In this document: one piece after another, positions 34,114-43,931 of the stretch
Position numbering within the stretch: position 1 is the stretch's first letter
Layout: each line of letters begins with the position of its first letter
NCBI GenBank assembly: GCA_964588495.1
Contig: CAZPPS010000010.1
Span: 1 to 64,000 of the forward strand
Reading direction: 5' to 3'
DNA: 64,000 nt
Source: CAVPKN01 sp964588495
GTDB lineage: Bacteria; Chlamydiota; Chlamydiia; Chlamydiales; JAAKFR01
Notes under the pieces: model-generated
What the model was told of the DNA's origin: nothing
Seen by the model: the letters and a program-made list of their open reading frames with translations, nothing else
The model's database searches: none
Made by a program: the position numbers and the translations under genes

Positions 34114-35529
34114 CTATTTATGTTCCAATGAGCCCAGTTTGAATGAGTCCAGTTTGGACGGATTTGACTCTAAAGTTGCGTTTAATTCTTTTGCCGCAAA
34201 ACGGACAATTGTGTCAAAGCGACTCTGCTCCTGAACGGGGACAGCTTGCAAGGGTTTGGCAGGTGCCGGCTTTGGTTTTTCTTCGATTGGTTTAGGTTTT
34301 AGTTTTGGCAGCTCTTCTGGCTTTGGTGTGGGATCTTCAGTAATGGATGCCCTTTCTTGTCGAGGGGGCGGTGAGGGGGCTACAGGAGCGGTTGTTGTCA
34401 CCCCTTTTTCTAAAGAGATCAACCTTTCTACAAGGCTTTCCAAAGAGACATGTGCGTGTGTGCGCAAAATTTTTAACAAAAGCATCTCAAGAGCTGTCCG
34501 CTCTGATGTGGCGTTTTTAAGGGTGCTTTGTGTGTCAGTAATCAGTTCCAGAATGTGAATCAGCTGCTCTAAACGGTAGAGAGGGGCTTTTGCTTCATAG
34601 ATTTTGCTTGCTTGGCCTGTAGGCTTAATCCCATTTTTAATCAGGAGCAGCTTGCGGAAGTGGGTGATCAGCTCTTCGAGAAAAAAGGAGAGGTTTTTTC
34701 CAGAGGAAAAAAGCTCTTCAGCGATTGTGAAAGCAGCTGTCAGGTTATTCTTGGCCCCCTCATCGGTTAGAGAAAAGAGGAGATCTTTGGAAGGGAGCCC
34801 TAAACTTTCGGCTACAGTCTTGGTTGTGATTTTTTTTTGTTCAAATGCGAGAATCTGATCCAATAAAGAGAGGGCATCGCGCAAACTCCCTTCAGACATC
34901 TCTGCGAGCGTTTCTAAAGCTTCTCGTTCGGCAGTAGCTCCACTATCTTGTGTGATCGCAAGGAGCTTGTCTGCCATTTTGTCAGTGGGGATTCTACGTA
35001 AATTAAATCTTTGGCACCGGCTTAAAATGGTTGGAGGAATTTTATGGGGCTCTGTTGTGCAGAAGAAAAATTTGACGTGCGGTGGGGGCTCTTCCAGGGT
35101 CTTCAAAAGGGCATTGAAGGCCTCTTTTGTCAACATATGAACCTCATCGATGAGATAAATTTTATAGCGGGAGCTTGTAGGGGCAAATCCAATGGTTTCG
35201 TTGATTTGCCGGATATCTTCAATTCCCCGGTGGGAAGCGCCATCAATTTCTAAAACGTCAATGGAGTGGCCAGCTGCAATGTCACGGCAAGAGGGGCAGT
35301 TGTTGCAAGGCTCAGTTTCAGAAGAGAGGGCTTTACAATTCAAAGCCTTTGCAAATAGGCGGGCCAGCGTTGTTTTACCTGTTCCCCGGCAGCCACAAAA
35401 AAGATAGGCATGGGCAGTCCGTTCCTTGACAATGGCATTTTTTAAAGTCGCCACAATCACCGATTGGGCGATCACGTCGTGAAAAAGTTGGGGACGGTAT
35501 TTACGGGCAAGAACCTTGTATTCACTCAT
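34114..35529 (-). CDS. dnaX: DNA polymerase III subunit gamma/tau
   Basis: DnaX is the clamp-loader ATPase. The 471 residues include Walker A FCGCRGTGKTTLAR near residue 44, a zinc site with Cys in CKALSSETEPCNNCPSC, Walker B IYLIDEVHMLT and the SRC motif LSRCQRF. Domain III follows and then a Pro/Lys-rich linker (EDPTPKPEELPKLKPKP). The protein is short, lacking most of the tau extension. No clear A-rich slippery site for programmed frameshifting was noted. The next genes upstream are divergent. Confidence 0.94.
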   Translation of the reverse strand: MSEYKVLARKYRPQLFHDVIAQSVIVATLKNAIVKERTAHAYLFCGCRGTGKTTLARLFAKALNCKALSSETEPCNNCPSCRDIAAGHSIDVLEIDGASHRGIEDIRQINETIGFAPTSSRYKIYLIDEVHMLTKEAFNALLKTLEEPPPHVKFFFCTTEPHKIPPTILSRCQRFNLRRIPTDKMADKLLAITQDSGATAEREALETLAEMSEGSLRDALSLLDQILAFEQKKITTKTVAESLGLPSKDLLFSLTDEGAKNNLTAAFTIAEELFSSGKNLSFFLEELITHFRKLLLIKNGIKPTGQASKIYEAKAPLYRLEQLIHILELITDTQSTLKNATSERTALEMLLLKILRTHAHVSLESLVERLISLEKGVTTTAPVAPSPPPRQERASITEDPTPKPEELPKLKPKPIEEKPKPAPAKPLQAVPVQEQSRFDTIVRFAAKELNATLESNPSKLDSFKLGSLEHK

Positions 35530-35629
35530 AGCTTAAATATTAAACCTTCTTACCTAGTGCTCGGTCAAGCATTTGTTTTTCCTCAATTGCTAAAAAGAGG
35601 AGGGTCCTCTATTCTACAGGATAGGTCAT

Positions 35630-37819
35630 ATGAATGATATTCCTTCAGAAAATTCAGACTCAAACGCAGACGAAGAGATTGCAGAGTTTCGATTTTCGCG
35701 AGCACAAAGTTATTTTGATAAAAGCATTACCATACGCCTCATCATAGGCGGCATATTCTCCCTTTGCCTCTTTTTTTTTCTCCATTTTCGAGAAACCTAC
35801 ATAGAAATTTTAGAACTGGGCAGTGAAGCGAAGAGCTATGTGGTAGCCCAAGTCGATTTTGCCTTCCCAGATGAAGAGGCCACCATTATTTTAAGGCAGG
35901 AAGCTGCCAACGAGATTGGCAACATCTGGCGGGTCAAAGAAGATCAGGTCAATCAGCGGGCCACAGAATTTCAAAAATACATTACGCAAAACGAGCAAGG
36001 AAGCAAGAAATGGGAAGAGCTGAGTAAGGAATATAATTTTAAAGATGTCGCTTTAGCCCTCAGCATCTTTACAGATGGTCTTTTACAAAGCCGGTTTACC
36101 GATATCAAAACCATATTGCGCATCGATAATCTCCCAGCTGCCGAGCTTCCCATCTCTGCCCGCTTTGTCTTTCCATTTCTCCCTTCAAAAGAGGCTGTAC
36201 GCCTCCCGATTCAGTTCTGGTCCAATTTTGGCAAAACGGTCTTTACAGAAAATCAGATTCCACAACCTGTTGCGAGCTTCATTTTGCACTATTTTGAGCC
36301 CTTTATGTGGAATTTTGAAATGGATCAGGGGATGGAATATACGCTGCGCAAAATTGCTCAGTCTAAAATTCCTGAAAAATTTACCCGTGTGAGGGCTGGA
36401 GAGCGGATTTTAGATCAGGGGGAAAAAGTGCAGCTCCGCCATATTGCGATGCTGCAGGCGATGAAAGAAAAGCTCAATCAGAAAAGGAATTTGCTCGATC
36501 CGATCACCATTGCAGGTTCTTTACTGATGACCCTCCTTTTTGTGGGAGTGGTTGGGATTTTCATCAAAGAAAATCATCGGGACATCTTCTATTCCAACAG
36601 AAAGCTGGCCCTTCTTGCGACGATTTTGGTTTTATCGCTGTTCCTTGCTAAAACTGTGGAAGTTTTCCTCCTCAAGAACCCCACTCACATGATCGACAAT
36701 GTCCAATTTCCCCTCTTTGTCCCTTTTGCAGCCATTTTAATTGCAAGCCTTCTCAATATCCGGATCGCAGCTTTTGCGAGCATCTTTTTAGCGGTCATTT
36801 ATGCTTTGGCCCTTGCTGTCGACCCTATTCCTTTCTTAATCATCAACATCATCACAGCGATGATTGCGATTATGACAGGGCAGAAACTGCGCCGAAGAAA
36901 AGATGTTTTCATTGTGTGTGGGAAAGCCTGGCTTGCCGCCATTGTGGTTCTTTTAGCTTTCGATCTTTATGGCAACACAGCCTTTTCTCTAGCCTTTTTG
37001 AGCGATCTGACAAGTACTTTTCTGTTTATGCTCTTTACAGCAGTGGCTGTTGTGGGTCTTCTTCCGATTTTAGAGTCGATATTCCAGATCATGACAGACA
37101 TTACGTTGATGGAGTTTATGGACCCCAGCAACGAGACTTTGCGGCGGCTAACTATTGAGGCTCCTGGAACCTATCAGCACTCGATGGTTGTCGGACACCT
37201 TTCAGAGTCGGCTGCGGGGGCAATTGGAGCCAACGGCCTTTTTTGTAGAGTCGCCACTCAATACCATGACATTGGCAAATTGACAAATCCCCAATATTTT
37301 ACCGAAAACCAGCTTGGGGGAATGGACATGCACCAATTGTTGACCCCTTTAGAGTCTGCGCAGGTCATTGTAGCCCACGTTTCAGAAGGGGTGGCTTTGG
37401 CGCGCAAAGTGGGGCTTCCGGAGCAGTTTATCGACGTGATCAAGGAACATCACGGCACCACCCTTGTCTATTACTTTTACCACAAACAAGTGGAGCTGCT
37501 GGGACGGGACCGGAGCAAAATCGATGAAAAAGATTTCCGCTATAGCGGTCCTAAGCCACGCACCAAAGAATCGACCATCATCATGATTTCTGACACGCTC
37601 GAAGCTGCATCGCGCTGTTTAGATATTTTCAATGAAGAGACTGTGACAGATCTTGTTGATAAGCTGATCGCTCACAAAATGGAAGATGGGCAATTTGATG
37701 AATCCCTTTTGACCTTTGAAGAGCTGGGAATTGTCAAACAAACCTTGATCAAAACGCTTTTGGCCGCCAGTCATCCAAGGATTAAATATCCGCCCCACCA
37801 TCCTGGAGAAGAGGGATGA
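35630..37819 (+). CDS. 7TM-HD phosphohydrolase, PgpH-like
   Basis: The 729-residue protein begins with a membrane helix (LIIGGIFSLCLFFFLHF), a long extracytoplasmic domain (about residues 60-290), about seven helices (about 295-495) and a C-terminal HD domain. The HD motif is seen in TYQHSMVVGHL and YHDIGKLTNPQYF, with further His in VIKEHHGTT. This is the 7TMR-HD layout of PgpH, which degrades cyclic di-AMP in Listeria. Chlamydiae make cyclic di-AMP, so a role in controlling that signal is a fair inference. Its TGA overlaps the next ATG. Confidence 0.9.
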   Translation: MNDIPSENSDSNADEEIAEFRFSRAQSYFDKSITIRLIIGGIFSLCLFFFLHFRETYIEILELGSEAKSYVVAQVDFAFPDEEATIILRQEAANEIGNIWRVKEDQVNQRATEFQKYITQNEQGSKKWEELSKEYNFKDVALALSIFTDGLLQSRFTDIKTILRIDNLPAAELPISARFVFPFLPSKEAVRLPIQFWSNFGKTVFTENQIPQPVASFILHYFEPFMWNFEMDQGMEYTLRKIAQSKIPEKFTRVRAGERILDQGEKVQLRHIAMLQAMKEKLNQKRNLLDPITIAGSLLMTLLFVGVVGIFIKENHRDIFYSNRKLALLATILVLSLFLAKTVEVFLLKNPTHMIDNVQFPLFVPFAAILIASLLNIRIAAFASIFLAVIYALALAVDPIPFLIINIITAMIAIMTGQKLRRRKDVFIVCGKAWLAAIVVLLAFDLYGNTAFSLAFLSDLTSTFLFMLFTAVAVVGLLPILESIFQIMTDITLMEFMDPSNETLRRLTIEAPGTYQHSMVVGHLSESAAGAIGANGLFCRVATQYHDIGKLTNPQYFTENQLGGMDMHQLLTPLESAQVIVAHVSEGVALARKVGLPEQFIDVIKEHHGTTLVYYFYHKQVELLGRDRSKIDEKDFRYSGPKPRTKESTIIMISDTLEAASRCLDIFNEETVTDLVDKLIAHKMEDGQFDESLLTFEELGIVKQTLIKTLLAASHPRIKYPPHHPGEEG

Positions 37820-38571
37820 AATTTGAAAGGGCCTTAATTACTGGGGCCAGCTCTGGAATTGGGGAGGCACTTGCCCACCTTTTAACTCAAAAAGGGATCT
37901 CTTTGATTGTGTCGGGAAGAAATCAAGAGCGCCTTGAAAAATTAAAAGCCGAGCAAATCCTCGTAGTCGATCTTCAAAATCGTGAAGAGAGAAAAAAAAT
38001 CATTGAGACAATCCGCCAGAAAACGCCCGATTTGGTGATTAACTGCGCAGGTTTTGGCTTTATGGGCGATCTTTTGACAATCTCCGTAGAAGAGCAGCTT
38101 GCCATGGTTGAGGTAAATGTGATGGCGGCCCTTGAGATTACACTGGAAGCAGCGCGTGCCTTGGTTAGAGCAGGAAAAAAAGGGGTGATCCTGAATGTCT
38201 CCTCTGTGGCGGGCGAATTTCCCTGTCCAGGGGAAAGCGTTTATGGAGCGACAAAGGCTTTTTTGACAAAAGCCTCTCAGGCTTTAGATGTTGAAGTGCG
38301 GGTAAAAGGGATCTCTATACTCGCAAGCTGTCCTGGAATGGTGGCTACTGATTTTACAAACCGGGCGGCAAAAAAACAGGTGAACAACCTGGGAAGTGTG
38401 GTCATGACCCCCCAATTTGCGGCAGAAGAAATTTGGCGGCAAATTGAGAAAAGGAAAAAAAAGCATATTTTCAATTGGCAGTATCGGGTACTCTCTTGGT
38501 TTGCAAAATACTTGGTACCCAATTCACTTATCGAAAAAATTATATGGAAGCAGATCAAACAGAGAACGTAA
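37816..38571 (+). CDS. Short-chain dehydrogenase/reductase
   Basis: The 251-residue protein has the classical SDR signs: NAD(P)-binding TGASSGIGEAL at residue 8, NCAG in LVINCAGFGF, and the catalytic Ser...YxxxK as NVSSVAG and VYGATKAF. The Arg at GRNQERLEK suggests NADP preference. Substrate is unknown. It overlaps the PgpH-like gene by four bases, and its last 28 bases overlap the DEAD-box helicase start, so the three are probably one transcript. Confidence 0.9.
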   Translation: MKFERALITGASSGIGEALAHLLTQKGISLIVSGRNQERLEKLKAEQILVVDLQNREERKKIIETIRQKTPDLVINCAGFGFMGDLLTISVEEQLAMVEVNVMAALEITLEAARALVRAGKKGVILNVSSVAGEFPCPGESVYGATKAFLTKASQALDVEVRVKGISILASCPGMVATDFTNRAAKKQVNNLGSVVMTPQFAAEEIWRQIEKRKKKHIFNWQYRVLSWFAKYLVPNSLIEKIIWKQIKQRT

Positions 38572-39737
38572 ATAATTTTGAATCTTTGAATTTAGACCCT
38601 TTGGTTCTCGATGCCATCCGGGAAATGGGTTATTTAACTCCCACTCCCATTCAGCAAAACACCATCCCCTTGATTATTGAGGGAAAAGATCTGATTGCTT
38701 TGGCTGAAACAGGCTCGGGAAAAACAGCTGCTTGCTGTATCCCCATTTGCCACAAAGTGGATCCCAAAAATATCCACGTACAGGCGCTGATTGTGGTTCC
38801 GACGCGGGAGCTTGCCCTTCAATACGCGACCGAGGCCCAAAAAATTGGACGCGTCAAGCAGGTCAAAGCTTTTGCCCTCTTTGGAGGGGAAGACATGCAG
38901 ATGCAGCGTGCCAAGCTCAAAGATGGTGTGCAAGTTTTGATTGCAACACCAGGCAGATTGATCGATTTTATCTACGCCCGGGCCATTAATTTGACACAAG
39001 TTGAGACACTTGTTCTCGATGAGGCCGATCAAATGCTCGGGATGGGTTTTTATGAGGACTTGGAATTTATTATCCAATGTCTGAACCACGCCCATCAAAC
39101 TCTTCTATTTTCGGCAACCATGCCCAAACAGATCCGTTCGATTGCAAAAAACCACATGCAACAGCCGCTTGAGATCTCTCTGATTTCAGAACAATCAACT
39201 CCCGACTCGCTCACGCATCAATTTCTTTTTTGTCCGCAGCCTAAACAGCGCAGAGAAGAGCTATTAACCCTTCTTCAGGAAACCGATCCCAAACAGTGCC
39301 TTGTCTTTGTCAATTCAAGACGGGAAGTCGAAGAGCTCTACTATGCCTTTAAATCGAAGCTCTCAGGTGTTGATTACCTCCACGGTGGCCTTGAACAGAA
39401 CATCCGGACAATTGTCACCAATAAATTCATGAAAGGAAAAATCCGTTACCTGATTGCAACAGACATTGCAGCAAGAGGGCTTGATTTTTCAAACGTCTCC
39501 CACGTCTTTAACTACCATTTCCCCTTCGACAATGAAACCTACCTGCACCGTGCAGGACGGACCGGTAGGTCGGGACGGATTGGGACTTGCGTCACACTTG
39601 TCACTTCCCGCGACTTGTCTCAAGCAAGCCAGCTCTTCAAAATGCTGCACAAAGAGCCTGATTGGCTCAGAAAGCCCCCTTCGCGCTCTGCATCCACATC
39701 TGATAGATCCCCAAGACCTCCCCGCAAACAAGATTAG
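38544..39737 (+). CDS. DEAD-box RNA helicase
   Basis: The 397-residue helicase contains the Q motif (TPTPIQQNTIP), motif I AETGSGKT, Ia PTRELALQ, motif II VLDEADQML, motif III FSATMPKQI, motif V ATDIAARGLDF and motif VI HRAGRTGRSGR. It is short with only a small basic tail (RSASTSDRSPRPPRKQD), like RhlE-type proteins in ribosome assembly or RNA turnover. The ATG at 38544 (MEADQTENVNN) is preferred over upstream alternatives lying deep in the SDR gene. The specific helicase name is not assigned. Confidence 0.92.
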   Translation: MEADQTENVNNFESLNLDPLVLDAIREMGYLTPTPIQQNTIPLIIEGKDLIALAETGSGKTAACCIPICHKVDPKNIHVQALIVVPTRELALQYATEAQKIGRVKQVKAFALFGGEDMQMQRAKLKDGVQVLIATPGRLIDFIYARAINLTQVETLVLDEADQMLGMGFYEDLEFIIQCLNHAHQTLLFSATMPKQIRSIAKNHMQQPLEISLISEQSTPDSLTHQFLFCPQPKQRREELLTLLQETDPKQCLVFVNSRREVEELYYAFKSKLSGVDYLHGGLEQNIRTIVTNKFMKGKIRYLIATDIAARGLDFSNVSHVFNYHFPFDNETYLHRAGRTGRSGRIGTCVTLVTSRDLSQASQLFKMLHKEPDWLRKPPSRSASTSDRSPRPPRKQD

Positions 39738-39793
39738 TCGGTAACAAAGAGAGATTATTTTTGGACTTTTGTAGAAAAAGTTCCGTGTAAACT

Positions 39794-40084
39794 CAACACA
39801 AAAACACGAAGATACAAAGACACAAAGAGAGGGAAATTTTTCCTCTCTCGGTGTCCTCTGTGGTTTCATAAATTCCCGAAAAGCATTTTATCACAAGCGT
39901 GTATGGAAAAATAAAAAAACCACAGAGATCAGAGAGTACACAGAGAGGGGGACATAAATAACCCTATCTCTTTGTGTCTTTGCGTCTTTGTGTCTTCGTG
40001 TTGGATTAAAACGCAACTTTTATACAAAAAATCCTCAAGCCTAGACAGGAAACAGAGAGAAGATAGCCTCTCTCTCTTTGTGTT
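39794..40084. repeat. Family A compound repeat region
   Basis: This gap of 354 bases without a gene holds nested family A units. The outer arms are aacacaaaaacacgaagata with aagacacaaag against ctttgcgtctttgtgtcttc and gtgttgga. An inner pair reads gtcctctgtggtttcataaa against aaaaccacagagatcagag. A third partial unit (aaacagagagaagatagcc, ctctctttgtgtttaaa) runs to the 3' end of the next gene. Similar inner pairs appear at 52560 and 57577. Confidence 0.8.
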
Positions 40085-40091
40085 TAAAGTG

Positions 40092-41669
40092 TTAGGTGGT
40101 TTTTTTCGCTTGGAACATGAGCCCCACCTCTGCCAGGTCTCTATCTGTCTTCAGCTTTTGCAAGCTGTATTCCGTTTTTTGCACAAGTTTTTCGAGATCG
40201 GCTAACATGATCTTTCTTGCAGATTCCACGCCGTGCTCCTGACAGAGAGTTAAAAACTCGATTTTTTTACCACTTGCATGGATTGCTTCATGGAAACTAA
40301 GGTGGCTTTCCCGTTTCTGTTGGATTGTCGTTTCGAGATCCTTGACCTCTTGAAGGATAGGGCCTCGCTTTTGTTCCAGTTCTTCTTCAGTGATCTCAAA
40401 GAGCTGACTATCTTCTGGTAGATTAAAGAAATTGAGAGGAGAGCCAAATAAACGTTCTCTGGCATTGTATTGATTGTGAATACAGACGCCGATCTCAGCA
40501 TCTACTGCTTTCTGGTCTTTGATCAACTTATCAAGAATTGCACGTTCTTCCAGGTTCAGCGTGCTAATTGATTTTTGATCTCCCTCAAATTTCTGACAAT
40601 AGGTTTGCGTAAGACGGTAAGCGCTGAGTTCATGCTCCTTAAGGGCGATTTCTTTTTCCATTTTATTTTTAGACTTCAAGAATAAAAATTTCTCTTCCTG
40701 CAACTCAAAAGCCTCTTTGTGGCGGAATAAATGCTTTAATTCCTTAAAGTCAAACATTTCCTGAATGTCATAAGAGGGTGCTCGATTCATAGGAGATTTA
40801 TTGGGGACTAAATTATCACAACACGCGTTTCCATAGAGGACGTATTCGTCGGATGGAGGCGAAAAGGAGAGAGTGAGTTCCTTAAAGTAGTGCTTTATAT
40901 AGGTGATTTCTTTTTTAGAGAACAGGAGCAATAAGTTAGGTTCTTGGAGTTTACAAAAGATTTGTACTTTTCTTTCAAGCTCTGGAATAGATCCAAACAT
41001 ATTCTTCACTTGACCCTTCACAACCCTGGGTGAAACCTCAAATATTTGCTGAAGGAATGGGTCGCAAGTTTCGCAACTATAGATGGAACCCTCGCCTTCA
41101 GATCTTTCGACATCCAAAGAGCCCAGTTTTTTAAGTGTTTTTTTAGCTTCCTTATTCGCTTGTAGCAATGTTTCTGAATCTATTTGCTGTATCTGAGACT
41201 TAATCTGATAAAGCGGATGCTTATTTAAAGCATAATTGGTAAACACACAAGCTACACGTCCCAAGTTGCTTGAAGAATTGGTCCATTCTGTCCAGCTTTC
41301 ATTTGAAAAAAGGCGGCTGACATAGCCATCTGGCTTTTTAAGGGATTGCATCAATGTTTGATTGTTTGTGTTGTACATCATCCAGAACACTTTAGCTAAA
41401 GAATTCAGATGTTTGCCATGGGTGCCATTCATGGCCAATACACATTCAAGAGCTTGGGTAAACCCTCGAATTTTGCGCACAGTGGTCTCGATCATGTCAG
41501 TTGGGCTATAAGTAGTATCGTTAGTGAATATGCGAGTTAGCTCTTTTAGTTGGGACACATTTAGTGATTTTTTTGAAAAGCCAATGGAAGAATCGGAATA
41601 GCCTTGGCAAGCATTTTCATGATAAGCAATATTAGATGTAAAACGATAAGCTTCTGGCGCTTGAGACAT
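40092..41669 (-). CDS. Coiled-coil protein of unknown function
   Basis: No family is recognised in this 525-residue protein. It has no signal peptide or membrane segment. The first 200 residues look helical and globular; a CxxC-type pair occurs in YSCETCDPFL near residue 204. The last 200 residues (ELQEEKFLFLKSKNKMEKE onward) are charged and heptad-rich and should form coiled coils. It stands in an accessory island next to a secreted protein and membrane proteins, so a secreted effector is possible, but no export signal can be read directly. The 256-base gap before its start holds AT-rich DNA and no gene. Confidence 0.75.
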   Translation of the reverse strand: MSQAPEAYRFTSNIAYHENACQGYSDSSIGFSKKSLNVSQLKELTRIFTNDTTYSPTDMIETTVRKIRGFTQALECVLAMNGTHGKHLNSLAKVFWMMYNTNNQTLMQSLKKPDGYVSRLFSNESWTEWTNSSSNLGRVACVFTNYALNKHPLYQIKSQIQQIDSETLLQANKEAKKTLKKLGSLDVERSEGEGSIYSCETCDPFLQQIFEVSPRVVKGQVKNMFGSIPELERKVQIFCKLQEPNLLLLFSKKEITYIKHYFKELTLSFSPPSDEYVLYGNACCDNLVPNKSPMNRAPSYDIQEMFDFKELKHLFRHKEAFELQEEKFLFLKSKNKMEKEIALKEHELSAYRLTQTYCQKFEGDQKSISTLNLEERAILDKLIKDQKAVDAEIGVCIHNQYNARERLFGSPLNFFNLPEDSQLFEITEEELEQKRGPILQEVKDLETTIQQKRESHLSFHEAIHASGKKIEFLTLCQEHGVESARKIMLADLEKLVQKTEYSLQKLKTDRDLAEVGLMFQAKKTT

Positions 41670-41925
41670 AAGAAAGCCCTTTGTGTGTTAATATTTTAAT
41701 GATAAAAAATTTATCGGGTATTAATCTATACTGAAAGCACGACTTTATTCAAGAAATATTTAGCTCATCAAAATTTTCTCCTAAGAATTTATAGTAAATT
41801 AAGCAGCTCCAGGTCTTTACATGCGAAAATTATCTGATCGGCAAGTAATAGATTCTTATTTATTGGAACAAATTATATTAAGTGATTAACATCTTTTGTT
41901 TTAGGTAAAAACGCATGAGGTATTT

Positions 41926-42753
41926 ATGCAATCATTGAAAAAATTTTGTTTATTAGCAGCCGTTGCTGCCGTGGCTTGCGGTTCTGTGCAAGCGGAAGAG
42001 AACTGTTACGAAAAATATCGGGAATCTGCCATCAGCAGCGCAAGTGGCACTCCCTGGAACGCGGAGCGACACATTGAGCTGGTAAGACACGCCAATGATC
42101 TTGTCACAACGTGCCCGATTCCCAAAGCTTACCCAATTTCCATTGATGATTTGGAAGAAATTTATGGCGTCCGAGAAACAATCCCTTTTTTCGCGTATAG
42201 CAGCATGATTGATATGGAATCTGCAGCCGTTAAAGCTATCTCAGTTCAAGGGGCTGCCACCCAAACACCCGCGATCGCTTTTGGGATTCAGCGTACTTTT
42301 AACCGAGCAATGCAAGCAGAAACAGTTGCTGGCGGCTTTGGCCCTCTTGCCCGTGAGAATGATCTTGCCATATTGAACTGTTTCTACAAAAAAGATGCTG
42401 TTGTCAATGGTGTTCTTTTTGATCTTCCTATTGAAGATTTGCAGATTTTGACAAAACGGGAAGTGGGCTATAACCTCATTCCGGTGACTGTGATGCGTTG
42501 GGACGATGCGTGCCATTCTTCTCAGCCACAAGCTTTTATCGCCTACACTTTCCAAACCCCCGACTACAAGGGACAAGGAGAGCGTTTCACAAGCCCAAAC
42601 GTTAACCCAATTCCCCCCTACTTCAACAACCTCCAGAAAGGGATTAACAAGTGGGGTTCAGACTTTACAGCCATGTGGTGGGCCACAACCTACCTCGCGG
42701 ACCAAAAAACCGTCGTGAACGCACTTCCCTACGAAAATATCGACCTGAAATAG
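41926..42753 (+). CDS. Secreted gamma-glutamylcyclotransferase-like protein
   Basis: The 275-residue protein begins with a clear signal peptide (KKFCLLAAVAAVACGSVQA, cleavage before EEN). The body matches the gamma-glutamylcyclotransferase fold by eye: FFAYSSMIDMES (near residue 88) in place of YFAYGSNM, NGVLFDLPIEDLQILTKREV, and EVGYNLIPVTV with a candidate catalytic Glu179. Cytosolic relatives release 5-oxoproline from gamma-glutamyl peptides. The usual G in YGSN is S here, so activity is not certain. An exported form acting in the periplasm or outside the cell is unusual. A strong terminator follows, so it is probably a single-gene transcript. Confidence 0.72.
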   Translation: MQSLKKFCLLAAVAAVACGSVQAEENCYEKYRESAISSASGTPWNAERHIELVRHANDLVTTCPIPKAYPISIDDLEEIYGVRETIPFFAYSSMIDMESAAVKAISVQGAATQTPAIAFGIQRTFNRAMQAETVAGGFGPLARENDLAILNCFYKKDAVVNGVLFDLPIEDLQILTKREVGYNLIPVTVMRWDDACHSSQPQAFIAYTFQTPDYKGQGERFTSPNVNPIPPYFNNLQKGINKWGSDFTAMWWATTYLADQKTVVNALPYENIDLK

Positions 42754-42764
42754 GCCGATTTCTC

Positions 42765-42812
42765 GCTTGTTATTATCGATTTTCCCCATTTTCGATAATA
42801 ACAAGCTTTCTT
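42765..42812 (+). terminator. Rho-independent terminator
   Basis: Perfect 14-base arms gcttgttattatcg and cgataataacaagc enclose attttccccatttt and are followed by tttctt. It lies 12 bases after the stop of the secreted protein gene. Confidence 0.85.
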
Positions 42813-42885
42813 AATAATAAATTGATTTTACAAAATTTTTTATTTTAGATATCATTAAAGTTATCTATTTTCACAGGATTAATAA

Positions 42886-43665
42886 ATGAGTCAATCCGCT
42901 GGTGTGTTGGGAACAAATTTTGTACAACGATCGCAACCTACAGAGGAATCCTGTATGCCGATCGTATGCAAGACCACTCTCATAGGTCTTGGCATCCTTT
43001 GCATCATCGGAAGTGCTGTGGCGGCAGGAGTTCTCTTTTCTCATTTAGGCTATTCCTCTTTAGGCTTTCTTGCAGGTATTCCCATTGGGATTGGATTGAT
43101 CATCCTTGGTGTGCGTTGTACAAAAGATGCAGCAGCGCCTGATCGTGTCCGAGCCCATTCAGAAGTTGAATTGCCAGCAGCTGCCAAAGAATTAAAAACT
43201 TATCTTTTTGACGAACTCTTTAGGAAGGATACGATCAAATACTGCCTGCCCCTTGGGAAAATGGTGTCCATCATCAATGATTATTTGAAAGTATTTAATG
43301 AGAGACATGGGCTGCAATTGAAAGCGATGATAACCGTGCATGCCAACATTGAAAATGATCCTTGGCAAACGATTAAAATTCTGGATTGCAGCATTAAACA
43401 GGTGGGTCAAGAGTCTCCGTTTTTAAAGGCTCTCAATGATGATCTGTACAAAAATCACGGTCTCATTTCAAACGGGGGTGATTCAAATCAGGTTGTCAGA
43501 GGTAAACAAAAGCAAACGCCCGTCTATTTTATAAAGAACAACGTTCCAATGTCTCCTCAAATCCAAATTTCACGCATCGACATTCGAAAAATATTAAATC
43601 TGATTAATGAAGAGCAATATTTTCAGGAGCTCCAGGACGCCTACAAAGGCAAAAAAAGCGACTAG
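42886..43665 (+). CDS. Inc-like membrane protein with soluble C-terminus
   Basis: The 259-residue protein has a polar N-terminus, two hydrophobic segments (about residues 29-50 and 56-72) joined by SHLGYSSLG, and a soluble C-terminal domain of about 185 residues. The C-terminal part includes a string resembling the C-terminal domain of the 2.4-kb family (NDLYKNHG, QTPVYFIKNNVPMSPQIQIS, RKILNLINEEQYFQEL), but the match is weak. Inclusion-membrane placement is inferred from the paired segment. No enzyme motif is visible. Confidence 0.75.
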   Translation: MSQSAGVLGTNFVQRSQPTEESCMPIVCKTTLIGLGILCIIGSAVAAGVLFSHLGYSSLGFLAGIPIGIGLIILGVRCTKDAAAPDRVRAHSEVELPAAAKELKTYLFDELFRKDTIKYCLPLGKMVSIINDYLKVFNERHGLQLKAMITVHANIENDPWQTIKILDCSIKQVGQESPFLKALNDDLYKNHGLISNGGDSNQVVRGKQKQTPVYFIKNNVPMSPQIQISRIDIRKILNLINEEQYFQELQDAYKGKKSD

Positions 43666-43677
43666 TTGTTTGCAAAG

Positions 43678-43816
43678 CCTTCCTGGAGTGTGGCGATTCT
43701 TCGTCGCCCTTCAATTGGTGAAAAGACCTTTTGGGTTGGGCAGACGTCTCCCAAACATTGAGTTCCCCTCCGAATTTTTTGCCCATAGAAGAGCGCCGCA
43801 CTCCAGAAAGGTTAAG
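43678..43816. repeat. Family B palindromic element, diverged
   Basis: Left arm ccttcctggagtgtggcgat and right arm gagcgccgcactccagaaag are partly complementary; the interior contains ttcgtcgcccttcaattgg. The arms have lost several pairs compared with the 32589 copy. It follows a membrane protein gene; the rest of the gap to 43932 shows nothing. Confidence 0.7.
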
Positions 43817-43931
43817 AACCCAAAACTCAGGTTAGGTTAAGATTTTTTTGCGGCGTCCAGGAGGATAAGATTAGTTCCCAGTTCTCCTAAATTTTGTGAT
43901 TTTCTTACAAATCATCCTTTAGTTGACTGAG

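Noticed and set aside
39794..40084. Repeat-rich gap considered as a CRISPR array
   Set aside because: Units are inverted and irregular, with no constant-length spacers and no cas genes.
41821..41889. 22-codon frame in the gap before the secreted protein gene
   Set aside because: No ribosome site or coupling; sequence looks like AT-rich intergenic DNA.
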